A stretch of DNA of 39,864 bases from contig CAZGXM010000015.1 of NCBI GenBank assembly GCA_964529795.1, positions 1 through 39,864 of the forward strand, read 5' to 3'. The notes under the pieces are model-generated. The model worked only from the letters and a program-made list of their open reading frames with translations. It was not told where the DNA came from and ran no database searches. The DNA comes from CAZGXM01 sp964529795 (GTDB lineage: Bacteria; Bacillota; JADQBR01). The position numbers and the translations under genes are program-made. Below, piece by piece: positions 22,911 through 30,819 of the stretch (position 1 is the stretch's first letter; every line of letters begins with the position of its first letter).

Positions 22911-24080
22911 ATGCAACTGAGAGACATTGCCGTAAATAACTTAAAGATTAGAAAAACGAAAATGTTTTTTTTAATCTTGGGTATCGTGCTGGGTATTACC
23001 ACTGTGGTTACCTTGACCAGTATTACTTTGGCCATGCAGGAGCAGTTGGAGAGTAACTTTGAAGCCATGGGAATGCGGGTGCTGGTAACTCCGGTATCCA
23101 AGTCCCTGTCACTTTCCTATAACGGTGTCAGTGTAGCATCGGGTACTTCTTACCAGTCATCAACCATACCTCAAGATGTGGCAGAGAGTTTAAAGGAATT
23201 CCGGACGCAGGGAGTAAGTGTTATCGCCCCTAAGCTGGTTCAACCGGCGGAGGTTATGTCTGACAGGGGTTTGGTGGCAGGTGTGGATTTTGAAAGTGAA
23301 ATAAAAATAAAACCTTACTGGGGGCTTGACGGTCAGGTGCCGCGGGAAAACGAGATAATGCTGGGTAGCGTTGCTGCAACAAAACTGGGATTGTCTAGGG
23401 GTGACGCGGCAGTAGTTGAGGGAAAGCAGTTTAAAGTTTCCGCTGTACTCAATGAAACAGGTACAAGTGAGGACAAGTTGATTTTTATGAATTTGGACCA
23501 GGCACAGCGGCTGTTTGACCGTGCGGGTGAGCTTAGCTTCATTGAGTTAAGCGTAGTAAATTCCACGGGAGAAGAAACTGAAACAGCGGCCCAAAAAACA
23601 ATAGCGGTGTTGAAGAATAAGTTTGCTGAAGTTAATATCACCCCAATAAAAGGCCAAGCTCAGGCACGAAGGGAAGTGGTTGAGCGGTTTGCTAAATTCA
23701 CTATTTTAGTATCTGCGGTAGTTTTATTTATTGGTTGTTTGATTGTTTTAACTACCATGATGTCTTCAGTAAAAGAAAGAACCAGGGAAATTGGCATATT
23801 CAGGGCAATAGGTTTCCGCCAGAGTCATATTATAAAAATCATATTGACCGAAGCAATAATAATCAGTTTTATTGGCGGTATCATAGGGTATGTAGCAGGA
23901 ATACTTCTCGCCAAGGTGGCTTCACCGTTTATTGCACAAATTGACGTGGAAATAAGTTGGAGTTTTGGTTTGGGAGCGACTGCTATTCTGGTTTCTTCTC
24001 TGGTTGGTTTAGTAGCCAGTGCTTACCCGGCCTACCAGGCAGCGAAGCTGGACCCGGTGGAAGCTTTCCGTTTTATCTAG
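22911..24080 (+). CDS. ABC permease, MacB/FtsX type, second copy
   Basis: A 389-residue paralogue of the permease at 20964, with matching landmarks: an N-terminal helix with KMFFLILGIVLGITTVV, SKSLSLSYNGVSVASG (against SDALSLSYGGVNIPAG in the first copy), MMSSVKERTREIGIFRAIGF and the ending AYPAYQAAKLDPVEAFRFI. The outer-domain Cys pair of the first copy is absent. It starts at ATG 22911 after GGAGGAATAAGG. It is the last gene of the blaI operon as far as spacing shows; lgt follows after 49 bases. Confidence 0.88.
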   Translation: MQLRDIAVNNLKIRKTKMFFLILGIVLGITTVVTLTSITLAMQEQLESNFEAMGMRVLVTPVSKSLSLSYNGVSVASGTSYQSSTIPQDVAESLKEFRTQGVSVIAPKLVQPAEVMSDRGLVAGVDFESEIKIKPYWGLDGQVPRENEIMLGSVAATKLGLSRGDAAVVEGKQFKVSAVLNETGTSEDKLIFMNLDQAQRLFDRAGELSFIELSVVNSTGEETETAAQKTIAVLKNKFAEVNITPIKGQAQARREVVERFAKFTILVSAVVLFIGCLIVLTTMMSSVKERTREIGIFRAIGFRQSHIIKIILTEAIIISFIGGIIGYVAGILLAKVASPFIAQIDVEISWSFGLGATAILVSSLVGLVASAYPAYQAAKLDPVEAFRFI

Positions 24081-24090
24081 TTTTATTAAT

Positions 24091-24104
24091 CAAGTTTAAA
24101 CTTG
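24091..24104 (+). other. 14-base palindrome before lgt
   Basis: CAAGTTTAAACTTG is a perfect palindrome in the 49-base gap between the permease and lgt. It has no loop and no T-run, so it is more like a protein-binding site than a terminator. Nothing links it to a known regulator. Confidence 0.4.
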
Positions 24105-24129
24105 TAAATTTTGTAGAAAGGGGAAGCAA

Positions 24130-24966
24130 ATGTCAAGAACATTGTTATCTATTGGCCCCGTCAATATACAGGTATTTGGTCTGATGATAGTGCTGGGCAT
24201 TATTGCGGCGTTCGTGGTAATTTCCCGGGAGGCAAAGAGAAAAGGTATTTCTTCCAGCCAAATTGTGGATTTGCTACTCTATACCCTGGTGGGTGGTATC
24301 GCGGGTGCTCGCCTGTTTTACGTGTTTGTCTATAACTGGTCCTACTACTCCCGACATCCCGTTGAAATAATGCTGGTGAACCAGGGTGGTTTGTCCATCC
24401 ACGGTGCTGTTATTGGCGGCGTCCTGGCAGGATATGTATTTGTCAAGCTGAAAAAAATATCTTTTTGGGATACTGCTGACCTGGTGGCACCCGGTTTAAT
24501 CTTGGGCCAGGCAATAGGGCGGGTTGGCTGTGATGTGTTTGGGAAGCCCATGGTAGGAGACTGGTTTTGGGGGATCACCGTGTCCGGAGTAAAGCTGCAC
24601 CCGGCCCAGCTCTATGAGTTTGTCCCGGACTTTATCCTGTTTTACTTTTTATGGAGTTACAGAAAGAGGACTTACTTCAGCGGGCAGTTGTTTCTTATCT
24701 ATGTGGTTGCATTTGCCGCAATTCGTGCTGTGGTGGAGTTCTTCCGTATTAACCCCATGGTCTGGGGACCCTTCAGTGTAGCCCATGTGACCAGTCTGGT
24801 ATTCATGGTGCTGGCAGGCATTTTTTGGGTTTACCTGGCGGGGAAAAACTCCACCCGGAAAAGACCGGGCGCATTTGCAGGAAATACAGGTACCTTACTG
24901 GCAACCATTACCCTGACCGGTATTGCGGTAGCCGGCTATTATTTCATCAATACTGTTTTGCTGTAA
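24130..24966 (+). CDS. lgt: Prolipoprotein diacylglyceryl transferase
   Basis: A 278-residue membrane enzyme that attaches diacylglycerol to the lipobox cysteine. Family marks are GGLSIHGAVIGGVLAGY (the HG motif), GQAIGRVGCDVFGKPM and HPAQLYE. In E. coli the central motif is GRLGNFINGE; here Asn is replaced by Cys134, so the motif reads GRxGC, as in a subgroup of Lgt-like proteins. The last 40 residues add another helix. It starts at ATG 24130 after GAAAGGGG. The lipoprotein at the left edge would be a substrate. Confidence 0.85.
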   Translation: MSRTLLSIGPVNIQVFGLMIVLGIIAAFVVISREAKRKGISSSQIVDLLLYTLVGGIAGARLFYVFVYNWSYYSRHPVEIMLVNQGGLSIHGAVIGGVLAGYVFVKLKKISFWDTADLVAPGLILGQAIGRVGCDVFGKPMVGDWFWGITVSGVKLHPAQLYEFVPDFILFYFLWSYRKRTYFSGQLFLIYVVAFAAIRAVVEFFRINPMVWGPFSVAHVTSLVFMVLAGIFWVYLAGKNSTRKRPGAFAGNTGTLLATITLTGIAVAGYYFINTVLL

Positions 24967-24973
24967 AATCTTT

Positions 24974-25000
24974 CCCCGGCCCGTACCGGGGAATTTTTTA
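24974..25000 (+). terminator. Terminator after lgt
   Basis: CCCCGG (24974-24979) pairs with CCGGGG (24986-24991) around CCCGTA, followed by AATTTTTTA. Confidence 0.85.
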
Positions 25001-25074
25001 TTGCCGGCATACAGGAATACTCTACTTTATTGCGAATAGTTTTATTAGTGACCATGGAGAAAGAGGCAGAAATT

Positions 25075-26325
25075 TTGAGCAATTATGTAATCAGGCCTAA
25101 CGGCCCGTTAAAGGGAAAAGTAAATATTAGCGGGGCAAAAAACGCCGCTTTGGCAATTCTCCCTGCTTCACTGGTAGCGCCGGGCGAATTTACCTTGGAA
25201 AATATACCGGACATAGAAGATACGCAGGTAATGCTGACCATTCTTCAAAACTTGGGTGTGGAAATAGCCCGTTCGGGGGAAATCCTGCACTTGAATGTTC
25301 CGGAATATCCGGAAACGGGTGTGCCCTATTCCTTGGCAAAGACTATCCGTGCCTCCAATTTACTGCTGGGAGCTTTGCTTGCCCGGTGCAGGCGGGCATC
25401 GGTGCCCATGCCCGGAGGCTGCGATATCGGTGCCCGGCCGATAGACCTGCATCTGAAAGGATTCCAGGCCTTGGGGGCTGAAGTTACCCTGCGGCAGGGT
25501 TCCGTGGTGGTGGAAGCGCGAAGGTTAAAAGGCGCAAAAATCTACCTGGATTTTCCCAGTGTCGGTGCCACGGAAAACATCATGATGGCCGCCTGTCTTG
25601 CGGAAGGAAAAACAACCATTGAAAACGCCGCCAAAGAGCCGGAGATAGTGGATTTGGCCAACTTTTTAAATGCCCGGGGGGCAAAGGTGCGGGGAGCAGG
25701 AACTGACGTAATCAGAATTACCGGTGTGGGACAACTGCAGCCGGCCAGCTATTCTGTCATTCCCGACCGCATCGAGGCGGGGACTTTTATGGTTGCCGCT
25801 GCCATTACCGGTGGCGAAATTAAGCTGGATAATATTATTTCCACCCACCTGCAGCCTCTTATTGCCAAGTTAAAAGAGGTAGGGGTGGAAATAACCGATG
25901 ATGACGGTTTGTTGACTGTGCGGGGAAACCGGTATATTTTACCGGCAGATATTAAGACCCTCCCTTATCCCGGATTTCCCACGGATTTACAAAGTCCAAT
26001 GATGGCTCTTCTCTCTCTGGCCGAGGGTACCAGTGTTATTGTGGAAAATATCTTTGAAAACCGCTTCAGCCTGGCCGGGGAGTTAAAACGAATGGGTGCC
26101 GTCATTAAAGTGGAAGGTCATACCGCCGTTATCCAGGGTGTGTCCGGGTTCACCGGTGCAAAAGTAAAAGCGCTGGATTTGCGAGCGGGAGCGGCGCTGG
26201 TACTGGCGGGGCTGGTTGCCAAGGGTAAAACCGAGGTCTGCCAGGCACGGGTGATTGAGAGAGGATACCAGCGTCTGGATGAAAAACTGCGCCGGCTGGG
26301 AGCGGACATTGTACTGGTGGATTAG
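25075..26325 (+). CDS. murA: UDP-N-acetylglucosamine 1-carboxyvinyltransferase
   Basis: The first committed enzyme of peptidoglycan synthesis, transferring enolpyruvate to UDP-GlcNAc. The sequence has GKVNISGAKNAALAILPASL near the start and the catalytic Cys116 in PGGCDIGARPIDLHL, which also means normal fosfomycin sensitivity at this residue. FPTDLQSPMMALLSLAEGTS and NIFENRF follow further on. I chose TTG 25075 because it gives MSNYVIRPNGPLKG, the normal family start, and 416 residues; ATG 25054 would add seven residues. It stands between terminators, so it is a single-gene unit. Confidence 0.95.
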   Translation: MSNYVIRPNGPLKGKVNISGAKNAALAILPASLVAPGEFTLENIPDIEDTQVMLTILQNLGVEIARSGEILHLNVPEYPETGVPYSLAKTIRASNLLLGALLARCRRASVPMPGGCDIGARPIDLHLKGFQALGAEVTLRQGSVVVEARRLKGAKIYLDFPSVGATENIMMAACLAEGKTTIENAAKEPEIVDLANFLNARGAKVRGAGTDVIRITGVGQLQPASYSVIPDRIEAGTFMVAAAITGGEIKLDNIISTHLQPLIAKLKEVGVEITDDDGLLTVRGNRYILPADIKTLPYPGFPTDLQSPMMALLSLAEGTSVIVENIFENRFSLAGELKRMGAVIKVEGHTAVIQGVSGFTGAKVKALDLRAGAALVLAGLVAKGKTEVCQARVIERGYQRLDEKLRRLGADIVLVD

Positions 26326-26329
26326 CTTG

Positions 26330-26360
26330 CAGCCTTCTCTCTATTGGGAAGGTTGTTTTT
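26330..26360 (+). terminator. Terminator after murA
   Basis: CAGCCTTC (26330-26337) pairs with GAAGGTTG (26348-26355), with one wobble, and five T follow. The loop is ten bases. Confidence 0.75.
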
Positions 26361-26470
26361 ATTGGACGGTTTAAAGAAATTGTGGGAGGATAAATTCGGA
26401 AAAAATGCAAAATGGTGCAGGAAACAGTCATAACCGCAGCTAATACGGGAGAGGAGAAAGGAGTTGGAAG

Positions 26471-27259
26471 ATGTACTTTAGCACTTTGTTTAGCGGCAGT
26501 TCGGGCAACGCCCTGTACATAGAAACTGAAGAGAGCAGTATTTTGGTGGACGCCGGGTTGAGCAGCGTGAAAATCCAAAGGGCGCTGGAAGCGATCGGTC
26601 GCAGTGCCGGTGAACTGGATGCCATTTTAGTGACCCATGAACACCGGGACCACATCTGTGGGGTGGGAGTGCTTTCCCGGCGGTTTGACCTGCCCATTTA
26701 TGCTACGGAAAATACCTGGTCTGCCATGGAAGCGGATATTGGCAAAATTGCAGACACGAATCATGCCTGTCTGGAGTTGGATAGAACACTGGAGATCGGC
26801 GACCTGAACATAGATTTTTTTGCCACGTCCCATGACGCAGTTGATCCCTGCGGTTTTATTTTCAGTCAGGGGAAAGAGAGATTGGGATTACTGACCGATA
26901 CCGGCTGCCTTACTGCAGTAATGGAACCGGTACTGACAGGCTGCCAGTCACTGATTTTGGAGTCAAACCATGACCTGGACATGCTGGCGCGGGGACCCTA
27001 CCCGTGGTACCTGAAACAGAGAATCAGGAGCTGCAAAGGCCACTTATCCAATGACGATGCAGGCGAAGCAATACGGCGATTTGTCACCGGTGATACCACC
27101 CGGGTGGTGCTGGCCCACCTGAGCGAAGAAAATAATTTACCGCGCCTGGCGCTGCAAAATGCGGCAGAGGTACTGGCGGAAATCGATTGTGACAGTGTCC
27201 GCTTGTCCGCGGCGTCCCGGTACGAGCCAATGCCGTTAACGGCAGTGGGAGAAGAATAG
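26471..27259 (+). CDS. walJ: WalJ/YycJ-type metallo-beta-lactamase-fold protein
   Basis: This 262-residue protein begins MYFSTLFSGSSGNALYIETE, the typical YycJ start, and has THEHRDH, the metal-binding HxHxDH, followed by DTGCLT and ESNHDLDML. The family are probable nucleases or hydrolases encoded near walRK and htrA in Firmicutes; the precise substrate is not settled. Here it is followed by htrA and rlmH, as in the classic walRK-yycJ-htrA-rlmH neighbourhood, but walRK is not upstream. It starts at ATG 26471 after GAGGAGAAAGGAG. Confidence 0.93.
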   Translation: MYFSTLFSGSSGNALYIETEESSILVDAGLSSVKIQRALEAIGRSAGELDAILVTHEHRDHICGVGVLSRRFDLPIYATENTWSAMEADIGKIADTNHACLELDRTLEIGDLNIDFFATSHDAVDPCGFIFSQGKERLGLLTDTGCLTAVMEPVLTGCQSLILESNHDLDMLARGPYPWYLKQRIRSCKGHLSNDDAGEAIRRFVTGDTTRVVLAHLSEENNLPRLALQNAAEVLAEIDCDSVRLSAASRYEPMPLTAVGEE

Positions 27260-27301
27260 AAAGGCAGCTTTTGGGATAAATAAACATGGGAGGGATTGAT
27301 A

Positions 27302-28456
27302 ATGGATCATCGCCATTACTACGATGATTACCGGCCGCGGCGTTCCGGCTTTTTGGGCACTATCCTGGTGGCAATTATCAGTGCAGTGGTGGGCGGTATC
27401 ATTGCGCTTACATTTTTTCCTTATTTTAACTTCCAGCAATTGGGGTCGGTACCGGAGACCGGGAGAAATCCGCTGGAACAGCGTGCCACGCCCCCGGTGA
27501 CCATTAACCCGGGTGAAAATCCGGTGATAGCCATAGCTGACCAGGTAGGCCCCGCAGTGGTGGCCATTACCAATATTCAGGGGAAGCGCGGTCAGTTCTT
27601 TTTCAGCCCCCACGGGGAAATTTTGTCCGGTTCCGGGGTAATATTTGACAGCAAAAAAGGCTATATTGTTACAAACTTTCACGTGGTGGACAATGCCGAC
27701 AGGCTTATTGTAACCATAAATGAAGACCGGCAGTACGAGGCCGCCTTTGTTGCCGGCGACAGGCGCACGGACCTGGCAGTTATCCGCATTAAGGCACGAG
27801 ACCTGCCGGAAGCCAAGTTTGGCGATTCCAGCAAATTGAGAGTGGGAGAGACGGCCATTGCGATCGGTAACCCCCTGGGCAGGTTTGCCCGTTCAGTGAC
27901 GGTTGGCGTCATCAGTGCTTTAAACCGCGAACTGACGATACAGTCTGCAGATGACCGGGAAATTACTTTACAGGTACTGCAGACCGATGCAGCCATCAAC
28001 CCCGGCAACAGCGGCGGCGCCCTGGTGAACACCAGGGGTGAAGTGATTGGCATCAACAGCGCCAAAATTGCCCGGCAGGACGTGGAGGGCCTGGGCTTTG
28101 CCATTCCCATCAATGATGCCCGGCCTATTATTGAGCAGTTAATTAGCCAGGGATATGTCAGCCGGCCGTTTATTGGTATCTTTGACTTTCGGGAAATTTC
28201 CGAGCAGATGTCCCGCTGGTACGACCTGCCGGTGGGAATTTACGTGGGCGGCGTCGTTGAAGGTGGTCCCGCGGCAAAGGCCGGCATGAAGGAGCAGGAT
28301 GTAATAGTCGCCCTGGACGACCAAAAGATAGAGACCACCGGTGACCTGTACCAGTTTTTAAACAAACATACGCCCGGGGACCATATTACCGCCACCATTG
28401 TTCGTGACGGCAAAAAGATCAAGTTGGAACTTACTTTGGGTGAAATGCCCAGGTAA
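27302..28456 (+). CDS. HtrA/DegP-type membrane serine protease with one PDZ domain
   Basis: A 384-residue protein: a basic cytoplasmic N-terminus, one helix (about 17-38), a trypsin-like domain with His127 (TNFHVV), Asp157 (TDLAV) and Ser237 (NPGNSGGAL), and a PDZ domain (about 290-380) with GGPAAKAGMKEQDVI. It degrades or refolds damaged outer proteins. Start ATG 27302 follows AGGGAGGG; a TTG six bases upstream is in frame but too close to the binding site. The cytoplasmic His/Tyr/Arg-rich tail (DHRHYYDDYRPRR) is unusual for HtrA. Its order after walJ and before rlmH is common in Firmicutes. Confidence 0.95.
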   Translation: MDHRHYYDDYRPRRSGFLGTILVAIISAVVGGIIALTFFPYFNFQQLGSVPETGRNPLEQRATPPVTINPGENPVIAIADQVGPAVVAITNIQGKRGQFFFSPHGEILSGSGVIFDSKKGYIVTNFHVVDNADRLIVTINEDRQYEAAFVAGDRRTDLAVIRIKARDLPEAKFGDSSKLRVGETAIAIGNPLGRFARSVTVGVISALNRELTIQSADDREITLQVLQTDAAINPGNSGGALVNTRGEVIGINSAKIARQDVEGLGFAIPINDARPIIEQLISQGYVSRPFIGIFDFREISEQMSRWYDLPVGIYVGGVVEGGPAAKAGMKEQDVIVALDDQKIETTGDLYQFLNKHTPGDHITATIVRDGKKIKLELTLGEMPR

Positions 28457-28473
28457 ACAGGAGCGAAAAGGAT

Positions 28474-28641
28474 ATGTACGTCACTTGTGCGGAACATTTG
28501 GAGCGGGCCATTGATGAATTTGTCGAAGTGTATGAAAGCCCGCCGGATATATACTTTTTAGATAAAATCGCCTTTACTGACTGGGTCAGGCCGCAGACCT
28601 GCGATTTCTGCGACCACAGACCGAAGTACTTGGTTGTTTAG
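28474..28641 (+). CDS. CxxH/CxxC family small protein
   Basis: ATG 28474 gives 55 residues, MYVTCAEHLERAIDEFVEVY onward, with CAEH (Cys5, His8) at the start and CDFC (Cys45, Cys48) near the end followed by KYLVV. The CxxH and CxxC pairs should bind one zinc ion. This matches a small family often encoded right before rlmH in Firmicutes, as here. Its function is unknown. rlmH starts 12 bases after it. Confidence 0.88.
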   Translation: MYVTCAEHLERAIDEFVEVYESPPDIYFLDKIAFTDWVRPQTCDFCDHRPKYLVV

Positions 28642-28652
28642 GGAGGCTTACA

Positions 28653-29132
28653 GTGCGTGTTACTATCATCGTGGTGGGAAAGCTGAAGGAAAAATACCTG
28701 GTTGACGGCTGCAGGGAATATTTGAAACGCCTGGGCAGGTACGCCAAATTCAAAATTACGGAACTGGCGGACGAACCGTGCCCTGCCAAAGCCTCACCGG
28801 CAGAGGAGGAACAGGTAAAACAAAAAGAAGGGGAAAAAATCATCGCCGTGCTGCCCGGGGACAGTTACGTCATTGCCCTGGACGTGGCCGGCGAAAAAAC
28901 TGATTCACCCGGACTGGCCAGGCGCGTGGAAAAACTGGCCATCCAGGGCAAAAGCCATCTCACATTCATCATTGGCGGCAGCCTGGGCCTGAGTGAGACA
29001 GTCCTGCGCCGGGCAGACTGGCGCCTTTCCTTTTCCGACCTTACCTTTCCCCACCAGCTCATGCGGTTGATTTTGCTGGAACAGCTTTATCGTTGCTTTA
29101 AGATAAACCGTAGGGAGACGTATCATAAGTAA
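28653..29132 (+). CDS. rlmH: 23S rRNA pseudouridine-1915 N3-methyltransferase
   Basis: A 159-residue SPOUT methyltransferase, exactly the usual length. Landmarks are TIIVVGKLKEKYLVDGCREY at the start, the SAM-binding FIIGGSLGLSETV with the trefoil knot, and the ending LLEQLYRCFKINRRETYHK. It methylates pseudouridine 1915 of helix 69 in the assembled ribosome. It starts at GTG 28653 after GGGAGG, the last gene of the walJ-htrA cluster. Confidence 0.97.
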   Translation: MRVTIIVVGKLKEKYLVDGCREYLKRLGRYAKFKITELADEPCPAKASPAEEEQVKQKEGEKIIAVLPGDSYVIALDVAGEKTDSPGLARRVEKLAIQGKSHLTFIIGGSLGLSETVLRRADWRLSFSDLTFPHQLMRLILLEQLYRCFKINRRETYHK

Positions 29133-29168
29133 CGGGTAATTTTAATGTGTGAAGAAGAAGGCTGTGTT

Positions 29169-29216
29169 ACCCCCTACATTCAGTGTGATTAAAAAGTAGG
29201 GGGTTAGGTTTTCTCT
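29169..29216 (+). terminator. Hairpin after rlmH, first of two
   Basis: ACCCCCTAC (29169-29177) pairs perfectly with GTAGGGGGT (29196-29204); the loop is 18 bases and TAGGTTTTCTCTT follows. The long loop makes it a moderate terminator. Confidence 0.6.
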
Positions 29217-29222
29217 TATTGG

Positions 29223-29259
29223 GAAGGTTTTCCAAGATTGCCGGAGAACCTTCTTTATT
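29223..29259 (+). terminator. Hairpin after rlmH, second of two
   Basis: GAAGGTTTTCC (29223-29233) pairs with GGAGAACCTTC (29243-29253), 11 base pairs with one wobble, followed by TTTATTA. It lies about 10 bases before the ribosome binding site of the next gene. Confidence 0.75.
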
Positions 29260-29286
29260 ATACAAAGAAAGGAGGAAAGGTTTGAG

Positions 29287-30207
29287 ATAAAAGAAATACG
29301 TAACATATCACTCATAGGCCTGGGAGCTATCGGTGCAGCTTATGCCAGCAGGTTATATGATATGGACCCGCAATGCATTAAAGTTATCGCCGATAAAGAA
29401 CGTTCCCAGCATTATTCAAAAATGGGCTTTTTAATAAATGGTAAACGATACGATTTTCAATATGTACAACCGGAAGAAAAAGCCATTCCGGCTGATTTGG
29501 TCCTCATTGCGGTGAAATATCATCACCTTCAACAGGCTGTCAAAGATATTCAAAATCATGTGGGACGGGATACTATTATCCTTTCGCTGCTAAACGGTAT
29601 TACCAGTGAAGAAATAGTTGCCGGGGAATTTGGTATGGAAAAGATACTTTATTCCGTATGTGTAGGTATTGATGCGGTGAGGACGGGAACGAATATTCAA
29701 TTTTCCAATATAGGCAAAATTGTTTTCGGGGAAAAGGCCAATACATCTTACTCGCCGAAAGTGCAGGCGGTCAAGGACCTTTTTAAAAGGGCAAATATTC
29801 CATACGAAATTCCGGAAGATATGATTCGTGCCCTGTGGTGGAAATTTATGGCCAATGTAGGCATTAACCAGACTTCGGCTGTACTTAAGGCTCCCTATGG
29901 GGTTTTTCAAAAATTAAAGAAACCTCATGAACTGGTGGAATCTGCTATGAGAGAAGTAATTTCTTTATCTCAAAAAATGGGCGTTAACTTAAATGAGGCC
30001 GATATTACTGAATTTAATAAGGTTTTAAAGACGTTTTCCTCCCATGGTAAGACTTCCATGCTTCAAGACATAGAAGCAGGGCGAAAAACCGAAGTAGAAA
30101 TGTTTGCCGGTACTGTTACTGAACTGGGACGTAAATTGCAAGTGGACACCCCGGTTAACGATGTTCTTTATAAAATAATACGTGCTTTGGAACAGATGAA
30201 CGATTGA
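29287..30207 (+). CDS. Ketopantoate reductase-like protein (ApbA/PanE family), start unclear
   Basis: The frame has the NADPH-binding GLGAIG, a catalytic Lys in LWWKFMANVGINQTSA and the ketopantoate-binding pattern SMLQDIEAGRKTEVEMFAG, so it should reduce 2-dehydropantoate or a similar 2-oxoacid; paralogues of PanE with other substrates exist. The first ATG in frame (29362) would remove the nucleotide-binding motif. Upstream to the stop there is no ATG, GTG or TTG in frame. Candidates are ATA 29287 (reading xKEIRNISLIGLGAIG, 11 bases after AGGAGG), or TTG 29282, which has ideal spacing (six bases) but needs one missing base restored to reach this frame. It stands alone, without panB, C or D. 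Confidence 0.75.
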   Translation: MKEIRNISLIGLGAIGAAYASRLYDMDPQCIKVIADKERSQHYSKMGFLINGKRYDFQYVQPEEKAIPADLVLIAVKYHHLQQAVKDIQNHVGRDTIILSLLNGITSEEIVAGEFGMEKILYSVCVGIDAVRTGTNIQFSNIGKIVFGEKANTSYSPKVQAVKDLFKRANIPYEIPEDMIRALWWKFMANVGINQTSAVLKAPYGVFQKLKKPHELVESAMREVISLSQKMGVNLNEADITEFNKVLKTFSSHGKTSMLQDIEAGRKTEVEMFAGTVTELGRKLQVDTPVNDVLYKIIRALEQMND

Positions 30208-30819
30208 CTTTGCTCTCCCTTTCCATAATTGACTTCTATCCGAATGGATGTGTCAGCTTGTTGCTCGGCCAGTTTGGAGACTTTCCATAATACTTCTATC
30301 AAGCTGGGACAGCCCATATAATTTAAGGATGGAACATATGTTTGTGATGGAAGGGGGGGGGGTTCATGTCCTTTGTGCACCGATGTCCATTTTGAATTTT
30401 TAATTTGCATAAAAAGCTGGCTTATTTCCTCAAGATTTTTTGCGAAAGTTGCTGGTGGTGTGAAAATCCAGATGCTGCCTCAGTAAGCCACATGGTTGCC
30501 CTATCAGTTCTCAGCATAGCAGCAAGTTTTCTGGAACTGAAAACCCTGTACAGTAACCATACAATAAAATAAAGCAGGAAAAAAGTCATAATATGCCGAA
30601 TGGCAATATGGTATGTCATTTTTGCGGCTGGCTCAGGTAGGGGCGGAAAGGTAGTAGAGTTGTCCAGGGGTTTCGTGAGAGGTGACAGGTGCCGTTATTA
30701 TATGCGATATCCCGGGTGATTGCTACGGGTAAAGGGTATGTGTTTCCAAGCTGTTCCGGTGTAACTTATCTGACCAGGGCTTTCGCTTCCGGGTAATTAC
30801 TTAAGTGAGGGAAGAGTTA
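30208..30819. other. Gene-poor stretch before the polysaccharide locus
   Basis: I see no convincing gene on either strand. A near-direct repeat is present: CTTTCCATAATTGACTTCTATC (30219-30240) and CTTTCCATAATACTTCTATC (30281-30300) differ by two bases. A run of ten G lies at 30353-30362. Short hydrophobic frames exist on both strands around 30405-30620 but none has a ribosome binding site. The last 200 bases must hold the promoter of the cotH-pel operon; no clear -35/-10 pair and no c-di-GMP riboswitch was recognised. Confidence 0.5.

Noticed and set aside
20964..24080. Macrolide or bacitracin efflux system
   Set aside because: The ATPase and permeases have the MacB/FtsX form, but the DUF2318 neighbour and gene order match metal-linked clusters more closely.
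30168..30410. Minus-strand 80-residue frame
   Set aside because: It overlaps the end of the ketopantoate reductase gene, runs through the G10 stretch as PPPLP, and matches nothing I know.
30422..30619. Minus-strand 65-residue hydrophobic frame
   Set aside because: No ribosome binding site, no recognisable family, and an equally long hydrophobic frame lies on the opposite strand (30405-30572).
30620..30804. c-di-GMP riboswitch upstream of the pel locus
   Set aside because: The conserved GEMM core and tetraloop-receptor arrangement were not found by eye.
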